In this document: piece by piece, positions 18,424 to 26,208 of the stretch
How the letters are laid out: the number at the start of each line of letters is the position of its first letter
Position numbering within the stretch: the first letter of the stretch is position 1
NCBI RefSeq assembly: GCF_018131075.1
Contig: NZ_JAFCLS010000020.1
Coordinates: forward strand, 62,001-126,000
Reading direction: 5' to 3'
Origin: Bradyrhizobium sp. JYMT SZCCT0428
GTDB taxonomy: Bacteria; Pseudomonadota; Alphaproteobacteria; Rhizobiales; Xanthobacteraceae
Length of the DNA stretch: 64,000 nucleotides
Notes under the pieces: generated by a model
Told to the model about the DNA's origin: nothing
Databases searched by the model: none
Seen by the model: the letters and a program-made list of their open reading frames with translations, nothing else
Program-made: the position numbers and the translations under genes

Positions 18424-19401
18424 ATGATACGCACGTTTCTGATGGCCGCGATGACGGCGGCCGGCCTGGTCGGAAGCGCCAACGTAGCGGAGGCGCAGGC
18501 GAACTATCCCGAAAAGCAGCTCCAGTTGATCCTGCCCTTCCCGGCCGGCGGGGCCTCCGATGTCGTCGGCCGCATTATCGCCAGCGAGTTGGAGGCCCGG
18601 CTCCGCAAGCCGGTGATCGTCATGAACCGCCCCGGCGGCGGCACCACCGTCGGCGCCCGGGAGGCGGCCAATGCCGCGCCGGATGGTTATACGTTGTTCT
18701 TCTCCTCGAACTCTACCTTCACGCTGCAGAATGCGGTGAAGGAGACCGTGCCCTTCGACAGCGCAAAAGACTTCGAGCCGATCGGCCAGATCGGCACCAT
18801 TGGCATGGTGCTGGTGACCCATCGCGACAACCCGATCAAGGATGTCGCCGCCCTCGTCGCCGCCGCCAAGGCCAATCCCGACAAGCTGTCGCTGGCCTCA
18901 TTTGGCGCGGCAACCATTTCCCATTTTGCCGGCGAACTGTTCAAGTCGAGCGCCGGCATCAAGATGGTGCACCTGCCCTACAAGGGCAGCGCGCCGGCGA
19001 TGAACGATCTGATCGGCAAGCACATCGAGTATCACGTCGATACGATGATCGCGGTCAAGACACAGGTCGAGGCCGGCACCGTACGACCGCTCGCCATCTT
19101 CGCCGCCAAACGCTCGGCGTTCCTCCCTGATGTGCCGACGCTCGCCGAACTCGGTTATCCCAAGGCCGACATCACCTCCTGGGGTACATTGGTCGTGCCA
19201 AAGGGAACGCCCGCCGCGATCCGCGACAGGCTGGCGGGTATGCTTGAAGAGGCGATCGCAAACCCTGTTGTGGCCGAGCGTTTCCAGAAGGTCGGGTTCG
19301 AGCCGGCATTCAAGCGCTATACGGACTGGCCGGGCTTCGTGACCAAGGAAATCGCCGAGATGAAGGCGCTGGCGCAGGCCGCCGGCATCAAGGAAGAGTG
19401 A
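18424..19401 (+). CDS. Bug-family (tripartite tricarboxylate transporter) substrate-binding protein
   Basis: The 325-residue protein has a signal peptide (TFLMAAMTAAGLVGSANVAEAQ) and the Bug fold: YPEKQLQLILPFPAGGASDVVGR, VIVMNRPGGGTTVGA, PDGYTLFFSSNST, HLPYKGSAPAMNDLIG and VPTLAELGYP. It captures a small organic acid or amide in the periplasm. The frame is open to 18148, but the signal begins at 18424. The amidase 21 bp downstream suggests the ligand is an amide or is made into an acid by it. No transporter membrane genes are nearby, as is common for Bug proteins. Confidence 0.9.
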   Translation: MIRTFLMAAMTAAGLVGSANVAEAQANYPEKQLQLILPFPAGGASDVVGRIIASELEARLRKPVIVMNRPGGGTTVGAREAANAAPDGYTLFFSSNSTFTLQNAVKETVPFDSAKDFEPIGQIGTIGMVLVTHRDNPIKDVAALVAAAKANPDKLSLASFGAATISHFAGELFKSSAGIKMVHLPYKGSAPAMNDLIGKHIEYHVDTMIAVKTQVEAGTVRPLAIFAAKRSAFLPDVPTLAELGYPKADITSWGTLVVPKGTPAAIRDRLAGMLEEAIANPVVAERFQKVGFEPAFKRYTDWPGFVTKEIAEMKALAQAAGIKEE

Positions 19402-19422
19402 TCCTGATATGACAGAGCTGAA

Positions 19423-20916
19423 ATGACCGAACCCTGCGACCTCTCCGCGGTGACGGCGCGGGCGCTGATCGGCGAGCGCAAGCTTTCGCCGGTCGAACTG
19501 CTCGATAGCTGCATCGGCCGCATCGAGGCGGTCGATCCGGCTGTCAACGCCATGATCGCGCGTGGGTTTGATTCTGCGCGCGAGACGGCGCGACAGAGCG
19601 AGGCCTCTGTGATGCGCGGCGACGCGCTCGGGCCGCTGCACGGGCTGCCGCTGGGGGTCAAGGACCTGATCGACGCCAAGGGGCTGCCGACGAGTTTCGG
19701 CAGCGTGCTGTTCGCCGACAATATTGCCAGGAGCGATGAAGCCATCGTCGCGATGCTCAGGCGTGCCGGGGCGGTTGTTATCGGCAAGACCAACGTTCCC
19801 GGATGGGGCGCGGGCGGCAACACCCGCAACGCGCTGCATGGCGCGACGGGCAATCCGTTCGACCCCGATCGGTCCGCGGCCGGCTCGTCCGGCGGATCGG
19901 CGGTGGCGCTTGCCACCGGCATGGTGCCGCTGGCGACCGGCTCCGACACCGGCGGATCGGTGCGCAATCCCGCCGCCTTTTGCGGCGTCGTGGGCTTTCG
20001 TCCCTCGCCCGGGTTGATTGCCAGCAACAGCCGCAACATGGCCTGGCTGCAGATCTCGCAGCTCGGCCCGATGGCCCGCACCGTATCGGACGCCTGCCTG
20101 ATGCTGTCCTGCATGCTGGACCGCGACGCGCGGGATCCGCTTTCTGCGATCCTTCACGCCGGCGGCTCGCCGGCGCCATCAGCCTATCGCGATCCACCAA
20201 CAACCGACCTCGGCGCCTTGCGAATTGCGGCAACGACCGACTTCGGCTTCGCGCCAACGGAGCGCGCGATCGCCGATACCTTCAAGACCAAGCTTGCAAC
20301 CTTCGGATCGGCGTTCCGCAGCGTCGAATGGACCCATCCGGATTGCAGCAATGCCGACGACGTGTTCGCGGTCCTGCGCGCGGTCGCCTTCCTCGGCCGC
20401 CACCGCGAACTTGCGGAAAAACATCCGGACAAGGTCGGCCCCAATATTCGCGACAACGTGGCCGAGGGCCTCGGCTATTCAGCGCTCGACGTCGCGCGCG
20501 CGCTGTCGATGCAGACCGAGATGTATCGGCGCTGGCAGGAATTTTTCGGCGATCACGATTTCGTTCTCGCGCCCGCGATCACGATCAGCCCGCGGCCGTG
20601 GTCGGAATTGTACCCTGCAATCATCGATGGCCGCCCGACAAAATCCTATTTCCACTGGCTGGCGATGGCCTATGCGGTCACCAATGTCGGGCATCCCGCG
20701 GTGGCGATACCGGCGGGCCGCGACGGCGCCGGAATGCCGTTCGGTATCCAGGTGATCGGACCGCGAGGCGGCGATCTCGCGACGCTGTCGGTGGCCCGCG
20801 AGATCGAGGCGCTGCTGTCAGCCAATCCGGCGACCGCCCGTCCCGTTCCCGACCTCGCCTGGCTGGGCCGCCAGAAGCCGATTGCCGGCAAGCCGGGATT
20901 CCGCGATTTCGACTGA
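19423..20916 (+). CDS. Amidase-signature family hydrolase
   Basis: The 497-residue enzyme hydrolyses an amide bond with a Ser-cisSer-Lys triad: Lys80 (LGVKDLID), the cis-Ser in AAGSSGGSA (155/156), and the nucleophile Ser179 in SDTGGSVRNPA. Length fits stand-alone amidases rather than GatA, and no gatB/gatC is present. It lies 21 bp after the Bug protein gene, so they are probably co-transcribed for uptake and breakdown of the same compound. Substrate not deducible. Confidence 0.88.
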   Translation: MTEPCDLSAVTARALIGERKLSPVELLDSCIGRIEAVDPAVNAMIARGFDSARETARQSEASVMRGDALGPLHGLPLGVKDLIDAKGLPTSFGSVLFADNIARSDEAIVAMLRRAGAVVIGKTNVPGWGAGGNTRNALHGATGNPFDPDRSAAGSSGGSAVALATGMVPLATGSDTGGSVRNPAAFCGVVGFRPSPGLIASNSRNMAWLQISQLGPMARTVSDACLMLSCMLDRDARDPLSAILHAGGSPAPSAYRDPPTTDLGALRIAATTDFGFAPTERAIADTFKTKLATFGSAFRSVEWTHPDCSNADDVFAVLRAVAFLGRHRELAEKHPDKVGPNIRDNVAEGLGYSALDVARALSMQTEMYRRWQEFFGDHDFVLAPAITISPRPWSELYPAIIDGRPTKSYFHWLAMAYAVTNVGHPAVAIPAGRDGAGMPFGIQVIGPRGGDLATLSVAREIEALLSANPATARPVPDLAWLGRQKPIAGKPGFRDFD

Positions 20917-21145
20917 GGATGCAGGCGTCGCGGGCGCATTCACGCCGGCGCCACCCCTCCTCAAACATCAGCCGGCGCTCCAGCGCCCTGTGCCTTGCGA
21001 CGGGGGCACTGAAAGCCGCCTGAACCCTTGTTCATGAATATTAAATCTGCCGCCCGGCCGTCCGGCCGCTTGCCGCGTGCAACAAACTTCACTTGAATGT
21101 GTTTATTGAGCGTCTGCTTTACGGATTTGCGGAAAGGAGTGTTCC

Positions 21146-21550
21146 ATGAGGAAAGCACCTTTGATCCTAGCACTTGCGGCCGTCCTCGGCCTGACGGCGG
21201 TCGCGGCGCCCTCGCCCGCGGAAGCGCGCTGGCGCGGCGGCGGATTTTTCCCGGGGATCGCTGGCGGATTGCTGGCGGGAGCAGTGATCGGCGGTATTGC
21301 GTCGAACGCTTACGCCTACGGTCCGGGCTACGGGTATTACGGCCCCGGCTACGGGTATTATGGCGGCGGCTACGCGCCAGCATATTACGGCGGCGGGTAC
21401 GCGCCCGCCTATTATGGTGGTTACGCACCGGGCTATTACGGCGGCTACTATGGTGGCCCCTATGTTCGCCGCGTATATCGTCCGGTCTACGCCTACGGTC
21501 CGCGCTTCTACGGTCCACGGTACCATCGCGCCTACTACCGCCGCTGGTAG
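21146..21550 (+). CDS. Secreted Gly/Tyr-rich repeat protein
   Basis: The 134-residue protein has a signal peptide (KAPLILALAAVLGLTAVAAPSPAEA), a Gly-rich hydrophobic stretch (GGLLAGAVIGGIASNAYA) and a Tyr/Gly repeat region, residues about 58-112, built of YGPGYGYYG, YGGGYAPAYY and YGGYAPGYYG units, ending RVYRPVYAYGPRFYGPRYHRAYYRRW. GGAAAGGAG precedes the ATG. Such proteins are common in rhizobia as small exported or surface proteins of unknown role. A strong terminator follows directly. Confidence 0.8.
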   Translation: MRKAPLILALAAVLGLTAVAAPSPAEARWRGGGFFPGIAGGLLAGAVIGGIASNAYAYGPGYGYYGPGYGYYGGGYAPAYYGGGYAPAYYGGYAPGYYGGYYGGPYVRRVYRPVYAYGPRFYGPRYHRAYYRRW

Positions 21551-21561
21551 TTGCACTAACA

Positions 21562-21589
21562 AGGGCCGCCCGAAATGGCGGCCCTTTTT
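21562..21589 (+). terminator. Intrinsic terminator after the Gly/Tyr-rich gene
   Basis: AGGGCCGCC pairs with GGCGGCCCT around a short loop and is followed by a TTTTT run on the + strand, 12 bp after the stop codon. Confidence 0.9.
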
Positions 21590-21653
21590 GTCTTAGGCAG
21601 TTCGCGTCAGTCGGATATGCGACGCCGCGCCGTGCACACACGCCGGCAACGCC

Positions 21654-22448
21654 TCATGCGATGGTTTGCACGATCCCGCCTTCGACACGAAGCGCGGCGC
21701 CGTTGGTGGCGGAGGCTTCCATCGAGCTGACATAGACCACCATGTTGGCGATCTCCTGAACGCTGGCAAAGCGCTGCAGCAGCGAGGTCGGGCGATGCTG
21801 TTTGACGAAGCTGGAAGCCGCCTCCTCGACAGACTGGCCATTCTGCTTTGCCAGATCCCTGACGAAGGTCTCGACACCCTCCGACATCGTCGGCCCCGGC
21901 AATACCGAATTGACCGTCACCGCGGTGCCGCGGGTCAGCTCCGCAAGACCTCGCGCAACCGCGAGCTGCGCGGTCTTGGTCATGCCGTAATGGATCATCT
22001 CCTTCGGAATATTCAGCCCGGATTCCGAGGATATGAAGACGATGCGCCCCCAGTTGCGCGTCAGCATGCCCGGCATATAGGCGCGCGACAGCCGCACGCC
22101 CGACATCACGTTGACCTCGTAGAAGCGGCTCCAGTCCTCGTCGGGAATATCGAAGAAGCCCTTGGGCTCGAATATCCCGGCATTGTTGATCAGGATGTCG
22201 ACGCTGGGCAGCGCGGCCAGCAGCGCCTTGCATCCCGCGCCGGTCGAGACATCGGCGGCAACGCCGCGGACCTTGGCGCCGGGCACGGCCTTGGTGATGG
22301 CACCTGACGCGGCATCGACCTTGGCTTGCGAGCGTCCATTGACGACCACGCTGGCGCCGGTTGCGGCGAGGCCTTTGGCGATGGCGTGTCCGATGCCGGC
22401 GGTCGAGCCTGTGACCAGCGCGGTTTTCCCCGAAAGATCGATGTTCAT
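21654..22448 (-). CDS. Short-chain dehydrogenase/reductase
   Basis: The 264-residue SDR has the NAD(P)-binding TGSTAGIG (13-20), NNAG (88-91), Ser140/141, and the catalytic YxxxK with Tyr154 and Lys158 (HYGMTK). Classical SDR length. The ATG at 22448 has GGAGG 7 nt upstream, so it is preferred to the in-frame ATG at 22496. It lies downstream of the rplQ terminator on the same strand, so it is probably transcribed separately. Substrate unknown. Confidence 0.88.
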   Translation of the reverse strand: MNIDLSGKTALVTGSTAGIGHAIAKGLAATGASVVVNGRSQAKVDAASGAITKAVPGAKVRGVAADVSTGAGCKALLAALPSVDILINNAGIFEPKGFFDIPDEDWSRFYEVNVMSGVRLSRAYMPGMLTRNWGRIVFISSESGLNIPKEMIHYGMTKTAQLAVARGLAELTRGTAVTVNSVLPGPTMSEGVETFVRDLAKQNGQSVEEAASSFVKQHRPTSLLQRFASVQEIANMVVYVSSMEASATNGAALRVEGGIVQTIA

Positions 22449-22530
22449 TGAAATGCCTCCATCATTGATGACGGAGATATTGGAAGCGGCGCACAAAACC
22501 GCAATCGCTACTCACCCGCAGGTGATGCTC

Positions 22531-22563
22531 AAAAAAAAGCGGCGCCCGGAGGCGCCGCTTTTG
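22531..22563 (-). terminator. Terminator of the ribosomal protein array (after rplQ)
   Basis: On the minus strand AAAAGCGGCGCC pairs with GGCGCCGCTTTT around TCCG and runs into eight T. It lies about 20 bp after the rplQ stop and marks the end of the long leftward array. Confidence 0.93.
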
Positions 22564-22583
22564 GAAACTGATTTCGGGAAACC

Positions 22584-23000
22584 TTACGCCGCTTCGGCGG
22601 ACTTTTCCTGCACCGGGCCGGAGTCCTTGCCCTTGGCATCGACGTCGCGGTCGACGAATTCGATCACGGCCATCGGGGCGTTGTCGCCGTAGCGGAAGCC
22701 GGCCTTGATGATGCGGGTGTAGCCGCCCTGGCGGTCCTTGTAGCGGGACGCCAGCACGTCGAACAGCTTGCGGACCTGATCCTTGTCGCGCATTTCGGAG
22801 ATCGCCTGGCGGCGCATGGCCAGACCGCCCTTCTTGCCGAGCGTGACCAGCTTCTCGACGATCGGGCGCAATTCCTTGGCCTTCGGCAGCGTGGTGACGA
22901 TCTGCTCGTGCTTGATCAGCGCCGCGCACATGTTGGCGAACATCGCTTTGCGATGCTCGGCGGTGCGGTTGAGCTTCCGGTGAACCTTGCCGTGACGCAT
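22584..23000 (-). CDS. rplQ: 50S ribosomal protein L17
   Basis: The 138-residue protein starts MRHGKVHRKLNRTAEHRKAMFANM, the L17 signature, and holds GGYTRIIKAGFRYGDNAPMAVIEFVD. It binds 23S rRNA near the exit tunnel. A 20-residue C-terminal tail (DVDAKGKDSGPVQEKSAEAA) is typical of alphaproteobacteria. It is the last gene of the alpha cluster, 124 bp after rpoA, and is followed by a strong terminator. Confidence 0.97.
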   Translation of the reverse strand: MRHGKVHRKLNRTAEHRKAMFANMCAALIKHEQIVTTLPKAKELRPIVEKLVTLGKKGGLAMRRQAISEMRDKDQVRKLFDVLASRYKDRQGGYTRIIKAGFRYGDNAPMAVIEFVDRDVDAKGKDSGPVQEKSAEAA

Positions 23001-23124
23001 GTTGAATTCCTCAATACTTGATCTGTCGCGACGGTTCGTCGGACTTGTTGCTCAGGTGGGCCGCCTGCGTTCGCCCAAAATGCAATGGCCGCGCTTTCGC
23101 CCGGCCATCGCGGTCATTGCTAAA

Positions 23125-24156
23125 TCAATAGTGGTCTTCGAAGCGCTTGGCGAGCTCGTCGATGTTCTCCGGCGGCCAGCCCGGCACTTCCATGCCGAGA
23201 TGCAGACCCATCTGGGCCAGCACTTCCTTGATCTCGTTCAGCGACTTGCGGCCGAAGTTCGGGGTACGGAGCATTTCCGCTTCCGACTTCTGCACGAGGT
23301 CGCCGATGTAGACGATGTTGTCGTTCTTCAGGCAGTTTGCCGAACGCACCGACAACTCCAGTTCGTCGACCTTCTTGAGGAACGCCGGGTTGAACGCGAG
23401 ATCGGGGATGATCTCCTGCGCCACTTCCTTGCGCGGCTCTTCGAAGTTCACGAACACGTTGAGCTGATCCTGCAGGATGCGGGCGGCATAGGCCACCGAA
23501 TCTTCCGGCGTGATCGCACCATTGGTTTCGATCGTCATGGTCAGCTTGTCGTAGTCGAGGATCTGGCCCTCGCGGGTGTTCTCGACCTTGTAGGAGACCT
23601 TGCGGACCGGCGAGAACAGGCTGTCGACCGGGATCAGGCCGATCGGCGCGTCTTCGGGGCGGTTACGCTCGGCGGCGACGTAGCCCTTGCCGGCAGCGAC
23701 GGTGAATTCCATGCGGATTTCCGCGCCCTCGTCCAGCGTGCAGATCTGCAGGTCGGGATTGAGCACCACGACGTCGCCGACGGTCTGGATGTCGCCGGCG
23801 GTGACGACGCCCGGGCCCTGCTTCTTCACGACCATACGCTTGGGGCCTTCGCCCTGCATCTTGATCGAGATGTCCTTGATGTTGAGCACGATGTCGGTGA
23901 CGTCCTCGCGAACGCCCGCGATCGAGGAGAACTCGTGCAGCACGCCGTCGATGTGCACCGACTGCACCGCTGCACCCTGCAGCGACGACAGCAGGATGCG
24001 GCGTAGCGCGTTACCGAGGGTCTGGCCGAAGCCGCGCTCGAGGGGTTCTGCGACAACGGTCGCAAACCGGGCCGCATCGGTGCCCGGCGTTACCTGCAGC
24101 TTGTTCGGTCGGATAAGTTCTTGCCAATTTTTCTGGATCGTCACTGTGTCACCCAT
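23125..24156 (-). CDS. rpoA: RNA polymerase subunit alpha
   Basis: The 343-residue protein nucleates RNA polymerase assembly. The N-terminal dimerisation domain shows GFGQTLGNALRRILLSSL, and the C-terminal domain (about 265-325) has LELSVRSANCLKNDNIVYIGDLVQ and LRTPNFGRKSLNEIKEVL for DNA and activator contacts. Start MGDTVTIQKNWQELIRPNKL is the alphaproteobacterial form. It lies between rpsK (118 bp) and rplQ (124 bp). Confidence 0.97.
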   Translation of the reverse strand: MGDTVTIQKNWQELIRPNKLQVTPGTDAARFATVVAEPLERGFGQTLGNALRRILLSSLQGAAVQSVHIDGVLHEFSSIAGVREDVTDIVLNIKDISIKMQGEGPKRMVVKKQGPGVVTAGDIQTVGDVVVLNPDLQICTLDEGAEIRMEFTVAAGKGYVAAERNRPEDAPIGLIPVDSLFSPVRKVSYKVENTREGQILDYDKLTMTIETNGAITPEDSVAYAARILQDQLNVFVNFEEPRKEVAQEIIPDLAFNPAFLKKVDELELSVRSANCLKNDNIVYIGDLVQKSEAEMLRTPNFGRKSLNEIKEVLAQMGLHLGMEVPGWPPENIDELAKRFEDHY

Positions 24157-24274
24157 GTGTCAGTCCTTTGGGCCAGTCGTGCCCGCAACTGACGTTGGAG
24201 ATCGCGGATCAGCCCGCGGCTGTCGAAATTCCAAGGCAATCGCGCGGCGGATAGATCCGCCCGCGACCAAAACA

Positions 24275-24664
24275 TCAAACGCGCCGGCGCTTGCGCGGAC
24301 GGCAACCATTGTGCGGGATCGTCGTCACGTCGCGAATCGATGTGACGGTGAAGCCCGCCGCCTGCAGCGCGCGAAGCGCCGACTCACGGCCCGAACCGGG
24401 GCCTGCAACTTCCACTTCCAGCGTGCGCATGCCGTGTTCCTGCGCCTTCTTGGAAACGTCTTCGGCCGCGACCTGCGCGGCATAGGGGGTCGACTTGCGC
24501 GAACCCTTGAAGCCCATCGTGCCGGCCGACGACCAGGCAATGGTGTTGCCCTGCGCGTCGGTGATGGTGATGGTCGTGTTGTTGAACGACGAATTCACAT
24601 GCGCGATGCCGGAGGCGATGTTCTTGCGTTCGCGGCGGCGTATGCGGGTGGCTTCCTTGCCCAT
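24275..24664 (-). CDS. rpsK: 30S ribosomal protein S11
   Basis: The 129-residue protein holds IASGIAHVNSSFNNTTITITD, GFKGSRKSTPYAAQ, and ends with DVTTIPHNGCRPRKRRRV, the conserved S11 tail that binds 16S rRNA in the platform. Length is normal. It follows rpsM by 121 bp and precedes rpoA, the alpha-operon order. Confidence 0.97.
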   Translation of the reverse strand: MGKEATRIRRRERKNIASGIAHVNSSFNNTTITITDAQGNTIAWSSAGTMGFKGSRKSTPYAAQVAAEDVSKKAQEHGMRTLEVEVAGPGSGRESALRALQAAGFTVTSIRDVTTIPHNGCRPRKRRRV

Positions 24665-24785
24665 TCCAAAACCTTTCCTGTGATCTCAAACGCCGCCGTA
24701 GTGCCAGCGGCTACACCTAAAACGCGAAAAGCAGACGGTGAGGAGCGAATGGAAATTCGCCGCCTCGCGTCAGCTGTTCGCGAGC

Positions 24786-25154
24786 TTATTTCTTCTTGCC
24801 GGCAATCGACTTGGCCGGGCCCTTGCGCGTACGCGCATTGGTGTGGGTGCGCTGACCGCGCACCGGAAGGCCGCGGCGATGACGCAGGCCGCGATAGCAG
24901 CCGAGGTCCATCAGACGCTTGATGTTGATGCCGACTTCACGACGAAGATCGCCCTCGACCAGATAGTCGCGGTCGATGACTTCGCGGATCTGCAGAACTT
25001 CCTGGTCGCTGAGCTGGCTGACGCGGCGCTCGGCGGGAATCTTCACCTTCTCGATGATCTCGGCCGCGTTCTTCTGGCCGATGCCATGGATGTACTGGAG
25101 CGCGATCAAGACGCGCTTGTTGGTCGGGATATTCACGCCGGCAATACGGGCCAC
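24786..25154 (-). CDS. rpsM: 30S ribosomal protein S13
   Basis: S13 of 122 residues, in the head of the 30S subunit. Homology begins at (M)ARIAGVNIPTNKRV, encoded from a GTG at 25154, with GGAGA 8 nt upstream; a longer frame start at 25172 would add six residues through that ribosome-binding site, so the GTG is chosen. GLRHRRGLPVRGQRTHTNARTRKG near the C-terminus is the conserved basic motif. The gene lies 184 bp after adk. Confidence 0.96.
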   Translation of the reverse strand: MARIAGVNIPTNKRVLIALQYIHGIGQKNAAEIIEKVKIPAERRVSQLSDQEVLQIREVIDRDYLVEGDLRREVGINIKRLMDLGCYRGLRHRRGLPVRGQRTHTNARTRKGPAKSIAGKKK

Positions 25155-25338
25155 GGACTTCTCTCCTGTCACCGATCCCTCGCGGACCGGGCTATGTTCT
25201 TGCTAACTCGGGCAGGTGTCCGCAAACGCGAACACGACGCCCGTCCCCTCAGATTCTTTGGGGCCCGGCATCGTCTGAAACTATCCGACTTGGATGCGGG
25301 GCTTATTAAAGGATTCAACTCGGTTTCGTCAACCGTCT

Positions 25339-26208
25339 CTATCGTTTAGCTCGCTTTTTCGTGACCTTTTTCACGGCCTTCTTGGCGGGCTTTTTGACCG
25401 CCTTTTTGGCCGTTTTCCTGCCAGTTTTATTGGCAATTTTCTTGGTCGCCTTTTTGGCCTTTTTTGCCCCCTTGGAGACCGCTTTGGTGGCCTTTGGAGC
25501 GGATTTGGCGGCCTTCCCGGCGGTTTTGACGGCTTTTTTGCCCGCGGGCTTGGTGGTCTTCCTGGCGCCTGCCTTGGCCTGTTTGGCCGGTGCCGCCGCC
25601 TTTGAAGCTTTGGGTTCCACCGCGCCGATCGCGGACAGGATCCGGTTAATTTCCCGGGTGACGTGCTCGATGGTCATCATACCGTCGACCGTGAGCAGCT
25701 TCCGCCGCTCCGAATAGTAGTGAATCAGCGGCTCGGTCAGGGTCCGGTAGCTCGCCAGCCGCTTCGACAGCACCTCCGGGGTGTCGTCGATTCGCACTTC
25801 CTCGCCCCTCGCCCGCATCTCGGCGACGCGACTCTCGACGCGGTCGAGCAGCGCGCTCTCGTTGACGCGCAGCTCGATCACGGCGTCGAGCTTGATGTGC
25901 TTCTTCTTCAGCAGGTCATCGAGGGCTGCGGCCTGCGGCACCGTGCGTGGAAAGCCGTCGAGGATGAACCCGTTCTTCATGTCGGGCTGGTCGAGGCGGT
26001 CGGAGATGATGCCGATCACGATTTCATCCGGCACCAGCGACCCGCTCGCCATGATGTCCTTGGCCTGCAGGCCGATCGGCGTCTGGGCGGCCACCGCAGC
26101 GCGCAGCATCTCGCCGGTGGAGAGCTGGATCAGGTTGTGTTTGTGGACCAGCCGTTGCGCCTGGGTCCCCTTGCCCGCACCCGGCGGCCCCAAAAGGATC
26201 AATCTCAT
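25339..26208 (-). CDS. adk: Adenylate kinase with a long Lys/Ala-rich histone-H1-like tail
   Basis: Residues 1-197 are a complete adenylate kinase (ATP + AMP to 2 ADP): P-loop GPPGAGKGTQAQ (8-19), DGFPRTVPQA (84-93), and a short LID (EVRIDDTPEVLSKRL) without the zinc-finger insert, as in many alphaproteobacteria. Residues about 198-289 are an added tail made mostly of Lys, Ala, Thr and Pro in repeats such as KKAVKTAGKAAK, KKAKKATKK and KKAVKKPAKKAVKK. The tail is like histone H1 or bacterial H1-like proteins and could bind DNA or RNA, or hold the enzyme at ribosomes. The start overlaps the stop of the SecY paralog by 4 bp. Confidence 0.93.
   Translation of the reverse strand: MRLILLGPPGAGKGTQAQRLVHKHNLIQLSTGEMLRAAVAAQTPIGLQAKDIMASGSLVPDEIVIGIISDRLDQPDMKNGFILDGFPRTVPQAAALDDLLKKKHIKLDAVIELRVNESALLDRVESRVAEMRARGEEVRIDDTPEVLSKRLASYRTLTEPLIHYYSERRKLLTVDGMMTIEHVTREINRILSAIGAVEPKASKAAAPAKQAKAGARKTTKPAGKKAVKTAGKAAKSAPKATKAVSKGAKKAKKATKKIANKTGRKTAKKAVKKPAKKAVKKVTKKRAKR

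Noticed and set aside
21320..21470. Short direct repeats that could suggest a CRISPR array
   Set aside because: They are in-frame Tyr/Gly codon repeats inside a coding region, without unique spacers of constant length.
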